Assembly (NCBI GenBank): GCA_934047225.1
Contig: CAKOHE010000006.1
Coordinates: 62,001 to 126,000, forward strand
Reading direction: 5' to 3'
Source: Ypsolopha sequella
Lineage: Eukaryota > Arthropoda > Insecta > Lepidoptera > Ypsolophidae
DNA: 64,000 nt
The position numbers and the translations under genes are program-made. The notes under the pieces are model-generated. The model saw only the letters and a program-made list of their open reading frames with translations. It was not told the DNA's origin and searched no databases. Shown here one piece after another: positions 53,561 to 64,000 of the stretch (its first letter is position 1; each line of letters begins with the position of its first letter).

Positions 53561-55872
53561 GACTTGTCTTTGATTATCGTCAACTCAACAACAGAATACA
53601 AGACGATAAATTCCCTTTACCCAATATTACAGATATTTTAGACTCATTATCGAATAGTATCTACTTCTCAAAGCTAGATCTCAGTCAAAGTTACTATCAA
53701 TTATCTCTTGAAGAGCAATCTAGGAAGTATACAGCATTTACGACGGATAAACAATACCAAATGAAGCGATGTCCGATGGGTTTAAAGACATCTCTGAGTG
53801 CATTTTCTCGTCTGATAACGATTGCGATGTCTGGTTTAAACTATAAAGCTTGTTTTATTTACCTAGACGATTGTATAATAGTCGGAAATTGCCTAGAAAC
53901 GCACAATAAAAACCTAATGACTATTTTAGAGCGATTACGTGAAGTTAACTTGAAATTAAATCCTCTAAAATGTGAGTTTTTGCGTAAGGAAATCGTTTAT
54001 TTAGGTCATAAGATAACTTCAGAAGGGATTTTCCCCGACCCAACTAAAGTAGAATCCTTACAAAACTACCCTACTCCACAGAACACTGACGATGTCAAAA
54101 GATTTGTAGCATTTGCAAATTATTATAGGCGTTTTATACCAAAGTTCGCAGAGATCGCCCATTCTCTGAATGCATTATGTAAGAAAGATGTAGCGTTTGC
54201 ATGGACGGATCAATGTGAGAGCGCTTTCCAAAAGCTTAAACAGACACTCATTAGCCCGAAAGTACTAGATTATCCAGATTTTTCTGATAGAAATACGTTT
54301 ACTCTACAGACGGACGCCTCAAAATTTGGGTTAGGCGCAGTACTTTCAAATAGCAATGGCAAGGTAGTAGCGTATGCGAGCCGTAGTCTTAAGCCCGCCG
54401 AAACACGTTATCCAGTAACTGAGCTTGAATTACTTGCTATTGTTTGGTCTGTAAGACATTTTAGGCCTTATTTATATGGCAAAAAATTCAATATTAAAAC
54501 GGATCATAAGCCGTTGATTTACTTATTTAACATGACTGATCCTTCAAGTCGACTTACTAAATTCAGACTCTATCTAGAGGAGTATGATTTTGAAATAAGT
54601 TCTGTTCCGGGACGGCAAAACGCAGCTGCAGATGCATTGAGCCGTATTACTTTAACTTCCACCGATTTAAAGAACATGCACGAACATGTAGTATCAGTCA
54701 TCACCAAAGCAAAAGCTCGTAAGTTGCGTAGTGACAGCACTGCCATGACTCCTGAAATTCCCGCTACTCCAAGGTCTGATCAACCAAAAGTAGTGGAAAT
54801 CCTCAAGCGTCCAGCAGAGAGCATAGAATTAATTATAGGCAATATGAGTACTCAAAGACAAATACAGAAACTGAAGCAAATCACTAGTGATAAAGGTAAT
54901 TGCATTTTTGTGCCTGAAAAATCAGCCATATTCGTAATGTCTCGATCGTTTTCTACCGTAAGTGTGCTAGCGAGAGAATTACATGATTTTTGCAACAAAT
55001 TAAAATTAGATGAGCTCGTAATTATTAAATGCAAACGATATGAAGAATTAATAAATATTCTCATAAAGGAAATGAATAAATTTGAATTCAATGGTATCCT
55101 TAAGTTACTAATTCTCAAAGACGTCATGAGAGTAACTGATAGAGACACCAAAATTGTGATCATGAATGACTTCCATCTGTTACCCACAAGTGGCCACGCG
55201 GGGGTAAATAGGATGTTGAATAATATAAAAAAATATTACTTTTGGCCAGGAATGACTAACGATATAAGTGAATTTGTTAAAAAGTGCAACAATTGCCAGA
55301 TTCAAAAGCATTTCAATAGGCATACAAAGGAGCCGATGGTGATTACATCTACGGCATCCGCAGCTTTCGAAAGAGTTAGTTTAGATTTAATGGGTCCTTT
55401 AAGTATAGATAATTTAAATCATAAATATATTTTAACTTTACAGTGTGATTTGACGAAGTATGTCGAAGCATATCCACTAGAAAAGAAAGATACGGTTTCG
55501 GTAGCTAGGTTATTTGTAAATAATTTTATTTTAAGATATGGTATCCCGAAAGAAATAGTAACTGACATGGGGACAGAGTTTATGTCGTCAATTTTTTCAG
55601 AAATTTGTAGCTTACTAAATATTACTAAATTACACTCAACCGCGTACCACCATGAAACCCTAGGAGCCTTAGAGAACACTCACAAGCATCTAGGAGCTTA
55701 TCTTAGGATACAGTGCGATAGCAACAATACTGACTGGAGCAGTTGGCTTCCATTTTGGTGTTTTTCCTATAACACCGCGGTTCATACTGAGACAAAATAC
55801 ACTCCATTTGAGTTAGTGTTTGGAAAACTTACCAAGTTAGCTTACCAAGCAATTTACAGAACCCAGTCGTAG
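53557..55872 (+). pseudogene. Ty3/gypsy pol: RT, RNase H and integrase
   Basis: 771 codons, open throughout. RT: D41 (KLDLSQSYYQL) and YLDD at 102-105. RNase H: D253 (LQTDASKFGLG), E291, D316 (KTDHKPL) and D359 (AADALSR). Integrase zinc site: H540, H547, C577, C580. Integrase core: D610, D670 and E706, with the usual 35-residue D-E spacing. All catalytic residues are intact. Both ends are broken: the RT start is cut off by the frameshift at 53557, and the last dozen or so codons are out of frame after a frameshift near 55840, with the true reading continuing in 55878-56183. The order RT-RNase H-integrase is diagnostic of Ty3/gypsy. Confidence 0.93.
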
Positions 55873-55877
55873 AACCA

Positions 55878-56183
55878 TTGTATAATCCCGACTCTTATCC
55901 TTTGGAACTCAAATACAGGCTTCAAAGAGCACAACTTGAAGCTAGAAATAATTTATTAATGAGCAAGGAACTAAGGAAATTACATTTTGATAAAAATGCC
56001 AATCCTGTAAAGTATAAGAGTGGAGATTTAGTTGTAATTAGAAACCAAGTTGGTGATAAGTTAGATAAGATTTATTTAGGTCCATTTAAAGTTATACAAG
56101 ATCTGGAACCGAATGTTAAAATTTTAAGGAATGGTAAAGAATATGTAACCCATAAAAATAATACAAAATTATTTGTTAAATAA
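55878..56183 (+). pseudogene. Ty3/gypsy pol: integrase C-terminal module
   Basis: 101 codons, shifted one frame from the preceding ORF. It contains LQRAQLEARNNLLMSKELRK, then YKSGDLVVIRNQVGDKLDKI and YLGPFKVIQDL. The GPF block is the GPY/F module at the end of gypsy integrases. It ends at the TAA at 56181-56183, shortly before the polypurine tract. There is no chromodomain. Confidence 0.88.
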
Positions 56184-56294
56184 AATATTTAAGTTTTAGC
56201 TATTATTTTATAAGAAAATTATATTTAGATAAAAATGTGAACCAAGTAGTATGCCTCACATTTTTTTTTGCAGTACCCCGGGAATGAAGGGACT

Positions 56295-56306
56295 TAAAAG
56301 GGGAGA
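56295..56306 (+). other. Ty3/gypsy polypurine tract
   Basis: AAAAGGGGAGA lies immediately upstream of the 3' LTR, as expected for plus-strand priming. Confidence 0.8.
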
Positions 56307-56550
56307 TGAAGTATAGTAATTACGTATACACATTGTTTTATAGCATTACTACGACATGCCGCTACTGACTGCAACATTGCGACGCATACTGCTTATTTAG
56401 CAATAAGTAGTTATATTAAAGAATATTGTACAGTTTTCGGGTTCTGTCTATTTTGGCAGTTGACCATTAAACATGTCAACTTAACGTCTGTGTTTCAATC
56501 ATCACTCCAGACTTCTACACTACAGACCCTTGACGAATCCTGTTATTTGA
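56307..56550 (+). repeat. Ty3/gypsy 3' LTR
   Basis: 244 bp, matching the 5' LTR with about six substitutions, for example TCTCTCTA versus TCTGTCTA and TTGGCCAAT versus TTGACGAAT. Confidence 0.9.
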
Positions 56551-57025
56551 AATCAAACTGAAAATAAAAACAAAATTTAATACGTAGGTATAAAACCTTG
56601 AAATCAATTTCCAAACAAAAACCAAATCATTGAAATAGCTATTGAATTACAGGAATTATGAAATCATGAATCTGTAAGATAATATCAGCAATTTCAAAAA
56701 GACCCTAATGTTCGCATAATTATGATAGAACTTCAAGTATAGGTAAGTTCGTTTTATCATTAATTAATTGCCGTTTTATCATTAATTAATTGCACAAGAA
56801 TTATGTTCGTATGATAGAACTAGAGGCACACGCACGCTGTGACAAACTAACAGTTACTCGTGTTGTCAACTTTTTGTTCATACAGTACCTTTATGTGAGT
56901 GACGGGTCCATATTTGGAAGCAGTTTAGTATGGCAATAATGCGTCATACATAAATAAGTAATAGGTAAGCATTTTCATGTCAGGGTTAGATCGTCAGACG
57001 AAGAAATACAAACAAGGAAACTCAC
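56551..57025. other. Transporter intron sequence
   Basis: No element or ORF recognised. A small duplicated word (cgttttatcattaattaatt) occurs at about 56751-56790. Confidence 0.35.
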
Positions 57026-57201
57026 AAGTGCAGAGAACGATGACGGTACGAAGCAAGTACTCCCAAACAAAACGATGTTTGCTGTTGAGAAGTCGGCAGC
57101 CGATATATTCGTTCCACAGGATGTCTATAGCCACGTAGCAGGCCAGTCCGTGGGTTACGAAGATCGCAAACGCTAACAGGCATTGGACTACGCTGGCGAG
57201 T
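57026..57201 (-). CDS. SLC36-type amino acid transporter, internal exon
   Basis: On the minus strand the acceptor is CATCACAG|A at 57202/57201 and the donor is GCACTT|GTGAGT at 57026/57025. One base comes in and one is left, matching the last exon at 49720. It encodes LASVVQCLLAFAIFVTHGLA, then CYVAIDILWNEYIGCRLLNS and KHRFVWEYLLRTVIVLCT. The FVTHGLACYVAIDI helix and the WEYLLRT motif are typical of insect proton-coupled amino acid transporters such as pathetic. The frame is clean. The intron to the last exon is 7.3 kb because it holds the Ty3 element. Upstream exons were not found and lie beyond the window or further right. Confidence 0.88.
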
Positions 57202-58330
57202 CTGTGATGCAGGGAAATGCATGTAATCGTGTATCAAACGGTCGAAATATTAAGATCAAAGAGTGAAATATGACATACATTTTATTTTTATTTTATTATC
57301 GCATTTTCACGGTTTAGAATGAGTTTGAAAAGAGACTAATTGGGGGAATCCCGCCCGAAGTGAGAGCAAAAAGCTCTCAACTACGATTCGAGGCGAGTGC
57401 AAAATTGGTCGGAATACTGCTGTCCCTCTCAGGCGCGCGGTAAACGCAGCGGGTAGCTGTGTGTGTGTACCATTCATTCATAACCATAACGTCTCGAACT
57501 CACTATGTTCATGATTTGCTTTTTTTGTTTTCTACGTCGGGGAATCTTAAGGGGAACGAAAATACAAACAGAAATAAAATGTCAGCTTTCGGATCATTTT
57601 GTTGCAATAATTAGGTTACGTATAGCCATAAAAAAAATACATGTTTTTGGTTGAACTTTAAGGTATTCATTTTCCACAAACCACGTTAATCGATTCATAT
57701 TTGTACTGTCAATGATATTTTTTGTAACCCTCTATTGCACACTTCTTATCGATTTTGTTTCAGGTATCGCTTTCGCGATTTTGTTGGTTTTTTTTAAATA
57801 AAATTAGTGTGAATGATATCTATTCATTTTCCAAATACCACGTTATTCGGGTCAAAAAAGGCACCCCCTTTTTCCAAAAATACGTAAATCCACTGATGCA
57901 GTCAGCGGCAGCAAGATATTGTCAGTCTACGCCTAGCGTTGGCGCCCGTAAGACGTGGGACCTGTGCCCTTTTTTGCAAGCTACAAATATCTCCCAAAAC
58001 TACTTCAAAACACATTGAAATTAATTTTATAAAGTAATATTTCGAGGAGCATCATATTCCTGCCGTTAAAAACTCAACAAAATATGCGTATGAGTGATTT
58101 AGCTACATCGTGCCATAGTCATAACAACAAAATTGAATGAATTTGGATTGAATTCATACTTTTATGCGGGAAAATAATATATGTTACTCTAAAAGAATAA
58201 TTTTGTGATCGTTATTGAAACCCAAATTAATTTACTTATACTTACTGAGATCTGTATTTCGTGAAATTACCCTCTAGTATTGGCTCACCATTTCAGGTCC
58301 AATAAGTGAAGTTTTTTGCAAATTATATAG
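57202..58330. other. Non-coding stretch
   Basis: No exon recognised. 57340-57450 is GC-richer (cccgcccgaagtgagagc, caggcgcgcggtaaacg) without a supported frame. Confidence 0.35.
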
Positions 58331-60130
58331 GTACACTTACTTGGGATAAATCGCCAAGCATTTAAAATATAGAAATTTATTTTGAAATATTTACAGTGCA
58401 TGGCAAAATTATTAGATCGTAGACAATCCTGTCGGTACATGTTCAGGTTCTGTTACGCAAAATGAAAACAATGAAACTCTTTTAGGATTAATTTGTTATC
58501 CCTATGTTAGTCTGTCTGTCCGTTTGTCTAGACAATTTTTTCTGGGTAAAATTAATAAATACCAATATAAACGGCCCTCTATAGAGCTGTAAAAACATAC
58601 TTTTGACGTTTTTATTTATATTACGTTTTAGGTTTTTACGTTTTTTTTTTACGTTTTTCATACAAATTTTCTCACTATGAAAATGTAGGGATGAACACTT
58701 GAGATAATATTTTGCATTTAAAAGTCAACACAGAAAGGAATTGTTGAACAAATAATGTAAAAAATATGAAAACCATGTTGTTCGATTCTAAAGGGATTAA
58801 TTATCTACTGTTCAATGTGGCGATAGCTTTGTTCATTTTTTTCCTTGAATTATTTTTTACTAAGATAACAAATAGTTTAATACAAGGTTTTCCTTAAGAG
58901 GTCCCTTTACCCCTGTATTTTTCTTAAAATTCATACAATAGGTATAAATCGAATGTGAAGTCTACAGCTTATTTTCTCCATATCTTTTTTCATGAGTATA
59001 TTCTAGTGACATCTAACTACGTCTCTATACAGCCCAAAAAGCAAAACTTGATAAAACACCATCATAATAGCTGTCAGGATATCGTCAATATTGCCTCGTT
59101 TTTACGCAAAGTTTAAAAAGTTTGTATATTTTTATCTATACTGGAAATAAAAAAGAGAGAAATACAGGCGTCGTTCATGTTAAGATGACTAAGTTTACAC
59201 ACTTTGCTAAGTATAAACAATTACCGTTTCATGGAAAACTGTTTTGACCTGAAACCATTTCACAAATTCAATTAACTTATTTTGAATATCTTGTCATCTT
59301 GCACTTCTTGATGAGAAATACAATTTCAATAAGTAAAAATACAACTTTTAGTTAAGAAAACTTATAGTTAAAAGTGTGCATTAACATATTTTTAATTATA
59401 TTACAATAGTAATAAAATAATTGGCTTATCCGTCGTCGTGATACCAGCCGTAAATTTCTTAAATAATCTGATATCACGCTTATGGAAAACCCAATTATTT
59501 TGAAGATACCATAATATCATTAAAATATGTTTATGCATATAGCAAACTTTTAACAATAAATTGTCTTAGCTAAAAGTTGTACTTTACCGTTATAATTATT
59601 TCTTAATATTTTGTTACAAATTCGGAGAAATAGCCCTTAAGGAAAACCTTGTATGAAAATATTTGTTATCTTTGTAACAAAGAAAAAAAAAATAAACAAA
59701 GTTATCGCCACATTGAACAAACAGTAAATTATTAATCCCTTTAGAATAGAAAGATATGGTTTTATATTTTTTACATTATTTGTTCTACAGTTCCTTTCTG
59801 TGCTTTCTTTCCAATGCAAAATGTTATGTCAAGTGTTGATCTCTATATTTTCATAAGGAGACAATTTGTATGAAAAAGTTAAACAAAAGGCCATAAAAAC
59901 GTTATAATATGTATATTTTACAGGGCTGTAAATATTAGCATTTCTTGATTTTACCCAGAAAAATTGCCTAGACAAACGGAAAAACAGACAAACATAGGGA
60001 AAACAAATTAATCCTAAAAGAGTTTTGTTTTTTCATTTTGCGTAAAGGGACCTGAACATTTCAAACTATGATACAAATAATTTTCTATATTTTTAACACT
60101 TGGCGATTTATCCCAAGGGTAAACAGGTGT
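58331..60130. repeat. Long inverted repeat with roughly 500-570-bp arms
   Basis: The left arm (about 58331-58900) and right arm (about 59635-60130) are reverse complements at roughly 80-85% by eye. Matched blocks include ttgggataaatcgccaag / cttggcgatttatcccaa, cttttaggattaatttgtt / aacaaattaatcctaaaag, ccgtttgtctag / ctagacaaacgg, caatgtggcgata / tatcgccacattg and caaggttttccttaag / cttaaggaaaaccttg. The roughly 735-bp centre has smaller inverted pairs (acaacttttagttaag / cttagctaaaagttgt). No transposase ORF. It is probably a large foldback element. Confidence 0.85.
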
Positions 60131-61332
60131 CCCAAAAGTCAACGCTTTCCCTTGGAAGGCTGGTAGGCCAGCTCATGACTGACCAGAATATCAATATTTT
60201 TGAGAGTCAAATTATGACTTCAGCAAAAAGTAGATAGTCTTCGAGTTGATGGTACTTTTATAAATTCGAATAGATTTTTGAGAGTCAAAGCTAACCAGTT
60301 CTAAATTCTAAGAATAAAATTTTTGTTGCGCAACTCTGAATAGTCATGCTATTGATAAAGTCAAAAATAAACCTTGAAATGCTGTTACATCAGGAAGAAA
60401 AATAAAAACCCAATTTATGAGCAATTTTTTGTAATTAGGTTAGTTCGATACCACACCCTGAAAAAAAATGTCCTATGTTAGTTTTGCAAATTGTCTTAAA
60501 TAACGGCTCATCAAATATTGTTTTTCAAATGATCTGGCAATTTCTGTGTATTACTTTTGAAAAAAAAGTTATTGCTATTTTACTACCAAAGGAGCTGCGT
60601 ATTTTTTTAAATAATTAGAATTTAGAATGAAAGAGTGGCGGGCAGTAAAAATATTCGACGTTCATTAGAAATGCTATTTAATACGCGCTGGAGTGAGATA
60701 AATAGTGACGCTATTTAAAATGAGTTGGAATGAGATAGTAACGCAGTTAAACGTGGTTGAATGAGAGAGGCATAATTGATATAGGCTACAGTGAGATAGA
60801 TAGTGACGTGGTGCATTCCTTCTGAGAATATTTGTTAGTTTCCACTTTTTGTAATAACAACTTTAGTAAAAATTTTTTGTAAAGAAATTTTTGGTCCAAT
60901 TTATTTTCCCGCAAGTGTAAAACCAGCTCAACGGGCGAAAAATATTTAAAGAATGGGTAATGGTGACAATTAACCGTCACGATATTATTATGTATCTCTA
61001 AAGGAGTGTCTGAAATGTTCCGAGGGTCAACTGATAAATCAAACACTCAAAAAACCACTTTTAGCCGACCATAATAAATTTACGTCCCGACGTGATACCA
61101 AGTAGGATCAATGCCGTGTGACGATGATCGAAATACACTAATAAATTAGATAAAATAAAATACGTATTACTTTTGACCCTGCCTCGTCCACTCTATTCGT
61201 ATTTTTGCTATGGTGACGCGAGCTTAGAGACCGGGACGAATTTCCCCCCGCGCGCTATCGTAAAATAGAATAAGCCACGCCCGGAACTGGTTTTTGTTTT
61301 GGCTATGTCATACTCTTAAGTGAACATACCTA
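60131..61332. other. Non-coding stretch
   Basis: 60700-60815 contains a loosely repeated word (gagtgagata, gagatag, agtgacg). No gene seen. Confidence 0.35.
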
Positions 61333-62747
61333 AAGTCCCTTTCAATAGAATCCGGCAATAATGTAAACAAACCAATTTAAACACGATTACTGCGTAATTA
61401 CTTACATTTGAATATCAATCTTGATCATATTCACATTTCAAGGAACCATACATTGTTCTTAAAATCATTTCGACACCAAATAACTTCTTTATGATAGTTA
61501 TTTTAATTAAAAATAATCGGACGACGAAAATTTCAATAGTTTGTAATACTGTCATATTAATTTTTTTATCATCGAAGTCTTTTTTGTCTTTGGAAAGTTA
61601 GTGTTGTGACTTCACAAACCTCTCACAAACATACCGCTTTTGTACCAACATCTTTTTTCGATTGCAGTGGGTAAAAGTAGCTATGTCTCTAACAGTTTTA
61701 TTACGCGAAGTTGTAAGACTTACAACGATGGGCTCGCTGAAGTAGATTTGTTTTGTAACAGTTTGAATTTTGTTAAAAATAATGTAAGAAAACACATTTA
61801 AAGTTTATTTATTTAAAGTTTAAGTTTAGTTATTTTAAGTAGTTGAAGTGATCATATTGTATTTAGATAAGTAGATAATTTAAGGGAACTATAGGTCGTT
61901 TAGTAAACAATACTACGTGTTATTTAAGTTTTATGTATGACTGTTTGTTCCTTAATAAAATAAAATAAAAATGAAAATTTGTAATGGCCGCAAACAGCTG
62001 ATTTGGAGAGGTATGGGTTTGGCAATTATTTCATTTCATTAGATTTTTTATTCATTGGTGGGTATTGTTCCGACTTCTGTGCGTTTTTCTGTTTCCTCTA
62101 ATTATCGACGACTTTGCTTTTTGTATTTTGGTTTTTGGACATTTTCTTTGCGATTTGGTTGGATTTATTCTTGGAACGACGACTTCTGCGTGAAATCACG
62201 GACTTTGTTTTTGCTTACGATTGGATCTCTTTCTCAAGAAACAAGGTGGTAACAATGTTTATAAACTATTAATTCTTTAAAATCTAATAAAGATATACAC
62301 ATAATCACTTAGAGATGCTAAGAATAAATCCAAGAATAATAATAAAGTGAAAAATTATTACGTGGTGTTTTTAGGTTATAATGAGTGAGCCGTAACTCAG
62401 TACATCAGGGTCGAAGACTCCTCCGCCTGCCAAAAAACGAAAAATTCATCTGACCACAAGGGAAAAAAATTCTAGTGAACATTTATAATTATTTAGAAAA
62501 ATCCTCTCTTACATACCCATCCAAAATGGAGTTATATAAAATTACTTCAGAAATTATGGAGGTGTCTCAGTATGTTGTAAGAGATACCATGAAGCATTAT
62601 TTAGAAACTCAAAAAATACCACACCAAAATACCACTTTGACATCAGTATAGGTACAACCAAATCTTTGGGTACAACACCATAATCATAGAGAACTGTCAA
62701 ATAATTATCTTGTTTACATTATTGCCGGATTCTATTGAAAGGGACTT
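61333..62747 (+). mobile_element. Tc1/mariner-like element, 1.4 kb, with transposase remnant
   Basis: A perfect 38-bp inverted repeat begins AAGTCCCTTTCAATAGAATC at 61333 and closes with GATTCTATTGAAAGGGACTT at 62747. TA flanks both sides (61331-61332, 62748-62749). At about 62430-62650 a degraded frame encodes PAKKRKIHLTTREK and then, after a one-base shift, VNIYNYLEKSSLTYPSKMEL, YKITSEIMEVSQYVVRDTMK, a helix-turn-helix-like N-terminal region. No catalytic DDE domain is present, so the copy is non-autonomous. Confidence 0.82.
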
Positions 62748-63108
62748 TACTAGTAATGCGTTTTATGGAGATTCCTCAACAAGTCAATGCCTGTATCTCG
62801 AATTATTTATTTATCAAAATATAAGGATATCTGGAGATCGAGGCTTTGTAGAGAAAACCTACCTAAAGTAAGTACCAAGTGCGAGTCGGACCCACAAACC
62901 GAGGGTTCCGTACAAACTGATAGGTTTAGAAAAAGGGTATTGTATTGACAGGGTACTAAACCCTAAAGATTATGATAAATTATTCCAGTTGCAGTTATGA
63001 AGTACCAACTTGACACTTACGTACAAAAAAAGTAAAATTTATTAATCAGAAAGATCACTCAACACTCTGGTTTATAGGATTTAGATTTTTACCATACGTT
63101 GGTTGTAA

Positions 63109-63277
63109 GCAGCGGTAGCTCAGGGGTAGAACGCTGGCCTAGCAATCTTGAGGTTCCAGGTTCGATCCCCGGTCGGATTTGTGCCCGAAGTACGGCGATA
63201 GAGCTCACCACCCATCATGTTGGGACGTAATATATTCGTCGGTGAAACGCGGGTGTACTGAGTGTGGATTGTGACTT
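63109..63277 (+). mobile_element. tRNA-derived SINE head
   Basis: agcggtagctcaggggtaga (A box region), an anticodon-like loop ctagcaa (AGC, alanine) and ggttcgatccc (B box at 63159-63169) follow each other at tRNA spacing. The anticodon stem does not pair well, so it is tRNA-derived rather than a working tRNA gene. A SINE body (gtgcccgaagtacggcg, gttgggacgtaatatattcg) continues to the minisatellite. Confidence 0.7.
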
Positions 63278-63586
63278 GACAAGTTCACACTCGGAACACC
63301 TCTGACACCCCTTCTGACAAGTTCACACTCGGAAAACCTCTGACACCTCTTCGGGTATTGATGTCGTGACGATACAACCCCTTCTGACAAGTTCACACTC
63401 GGAACACCTCTGACACCCCTTCGGGTATTGATGTCGTGACGATACAACCCCTTCTGACAAGTTCACACTCGGAACACCTCTGACACCTCTTCGGGTATTG
63501 ATGTCGTGACGATACAACCCCTTCTGACAAGTTCACACTCGGAACACCTCTGACACCTCTTCAGGTATTGATGTCGTGACGATACA
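63278..63586. repeat. 70-bp minisatellite at the SINE end
   Basis: Units start with gacaagttcacactcgga at 63278 (a short 37-bp unit), 63315, 63385, 63455 and 63525, and end tgtcgtgacgatacaac. There are single-base differences such as cctct/cccct. The two minus-strand ORFs here are read-through of the repeat. Confidence 0.92.
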
Positions 63587-63815
63587 TGTACAACGTGTAA
63601 CAGAAAGGTGTAACCATATTTGAAGAGCTTATTCAGTCAATGGTATAGAACTACTTTTACTATGGAACAAACCCTGTATCTCAAAAAAAATATTGATGTC
63701 GTGACGATACATATACAACGTGTAATAGAAAGGTGTAACCATATTTGAAGAGCTTATTCAGTCAATGGTATAGAACAACTTTTACTATGAAACAAATCCT
63801 GTATCTCGAAAAAAA
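63566..63815. repeat. 125-bp tandem duplication overlapping the minisatellite end
   Basis: Two units start tattgatgtcgtgacgatac at 63566 and 63691 and run through aaggtgtaaccatatttgaa and cttattcagtcaatggtata. They differ at several positions. Confidence 0.85.
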
Positions 63816-63896
63816 ATCGACAATTTCATAGAAAAATGCAATGCCGCTCGGCCGAAATGTACGGAAGGACAGATTTTTTTTTGAGATTTCAGGGTT

Positions 63897-63985
63897 GGCT
63901 CCATAGTAAAAGTTGTTCTATACCATTGACTGAATAAGCTCTTCAAATATGGTTACACCTTTTTGTTACACTTTGTGTACAATAT
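63897..63985 (-). repeat. Inverted third copy of the 125-bp repeat core
   Basis: ccatagtaaaagttgttct, then ataccattgactgaataagc and tcttcaaatatggttacacc are the reverse complement of 63605-63670 and 63730-63790. The window ends shortly after. Confidence 0.85.
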
Positions 63986-64000
63986 ATCTCTAGTAGGTAT

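Larger units (their letters stand above)
50075..56550 (+). mobile_element. Ty3/gypsy LTR retrotransposon, full length but damaged
   Basis: 6476 bp with 244-bp LTRs, AATC target duplication, a TGGCGACCC primer binding site, gag, pol (protease, RT, RNase H, integrase) and a polypurine tract. No env-like ORF. The LTRs differ at about 6 of 244 positions. It sits in the intron between the two transporter exons, antisense to that gene. A 416-bp MITE interrupts pol at 52132-52547. Four more lesions affect coding: a gag frameshift near 50970, an AT-repeat expansion at 52815-52873, an RT frameshift at 53557 and a C-terminal frameshift near 55840. Confidence 0.93.

Noticed and set aside
57022..57237. 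71-codon minus-strand ORF beginning MIHDYMHF
   Set aside because: It is the wrong frame of the transporter exon at 57026-57201. The other frame carries the helix and splice phases.
63109..63177. Functional tRNA-Ala (AGC) gene
   Set aside because: The anticodon stem and acceptor stem do not pair adequately and a SINE body follows, so it was annotated as a SINE head.
63205..63517. Repetitive minus-strand ORFs with a RRGVRGVPSVNL-like period
   Set aside because: They are pure read-through of the 70-bp minisatellite.

Overview
This is a repeat-dense eukaryotic nuclear segment, AT-rich with short exons bounded by GT-AG introns, almost certainly from an insect and most likely a moth or butterfly (Lepidoptera). 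That inference rests on an insect-type alkaline phosphatase, a SLC36 (pathetic-like) transporter, RTE/R1/Jockey-type LINE tails and a SINE tail of types common in Lepidoptera, BEL/Pao and Ty3 LTR elements, and many TA- or TTAA-flanked MITEs. No database search was possible, so the species is not assigned.

Host genes. (1) Five internal exons of a plus-strand alkaline phosphatase lie at 10766-25364. Their reading frames and intron phases agree, but the N-terminal and C-terminal exons are not in the window. (2) Five plus-strand exons of a UHRF1-like gene (second half of the SRA domain, linker, RING finger) lie at 30936-41956. The UBL, tandem Tudor, PHD and first half of SRA are absent. The remaining copy has a frameshift in the SRA exon and an in-frame TAA at the start of the linker exon, so it looks like a decaying or truncated copy. 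(3) The last two exons of a minus-strand SLC36-type amino acid transporter lie at 49392-49720 and 57026-57201. The last exon has an in-frame TGA in a conserved membrane segment.

Mobile elements. A complete BEL/Pao element (12566-19017, minus strand, identical 176-bp LTRs, CTGCG target duplication, one frameshift) sits in an alkaline phosphatase intron. A complete but damaged Ty3/gypsy element (50075-56550, plus strand, 244-bp LTRs about 97.5% identical, AATC target duplication) sits in the transporter intron, and a 416-bp TTAA-flanked MITE is inserted just before its protease active site. Both LTR elements are antisense to the host gene. Non-LTR fragments occur at 2.3, 3.2, 31.8, 33.2, 36.1, 40.2 and 45.7-48.6 kb, and Penelope-like fragments at 8.0-8.6 and 27.0 kb. 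Six copies of one roughly 395-bp MITE are scattered over 19.7-39.4 kb. A 1.4-kb Tc1/mariner-like element with 38-bp perfect inverted repeats lies at 61.3-62.7 kb.

Other structure. There is a 32-copy 20-bp minisatellite seeded by a hairpin (31.1-31.8 kb). Three identical 395-bp tandem units, each with a Pol III tRNA-like unit, lie between 12-bp direct repeats (34.4-35.8 kb). A roughly 1.8-kb inverted repeat with about 500-570-bp arms lies at 58.3-60.1 kb, and a SINE head followed by a 70-bp minisatellite lies at 63.1-63.6 kb. I found no prokaryotic genes, CRISPR array, rRNA or intact conventional tRNA. The most unusual locus is the 34.4-35.8 kb Pol III cluster, followed by the long inverted repeat and the truncated UHRF1 copy.
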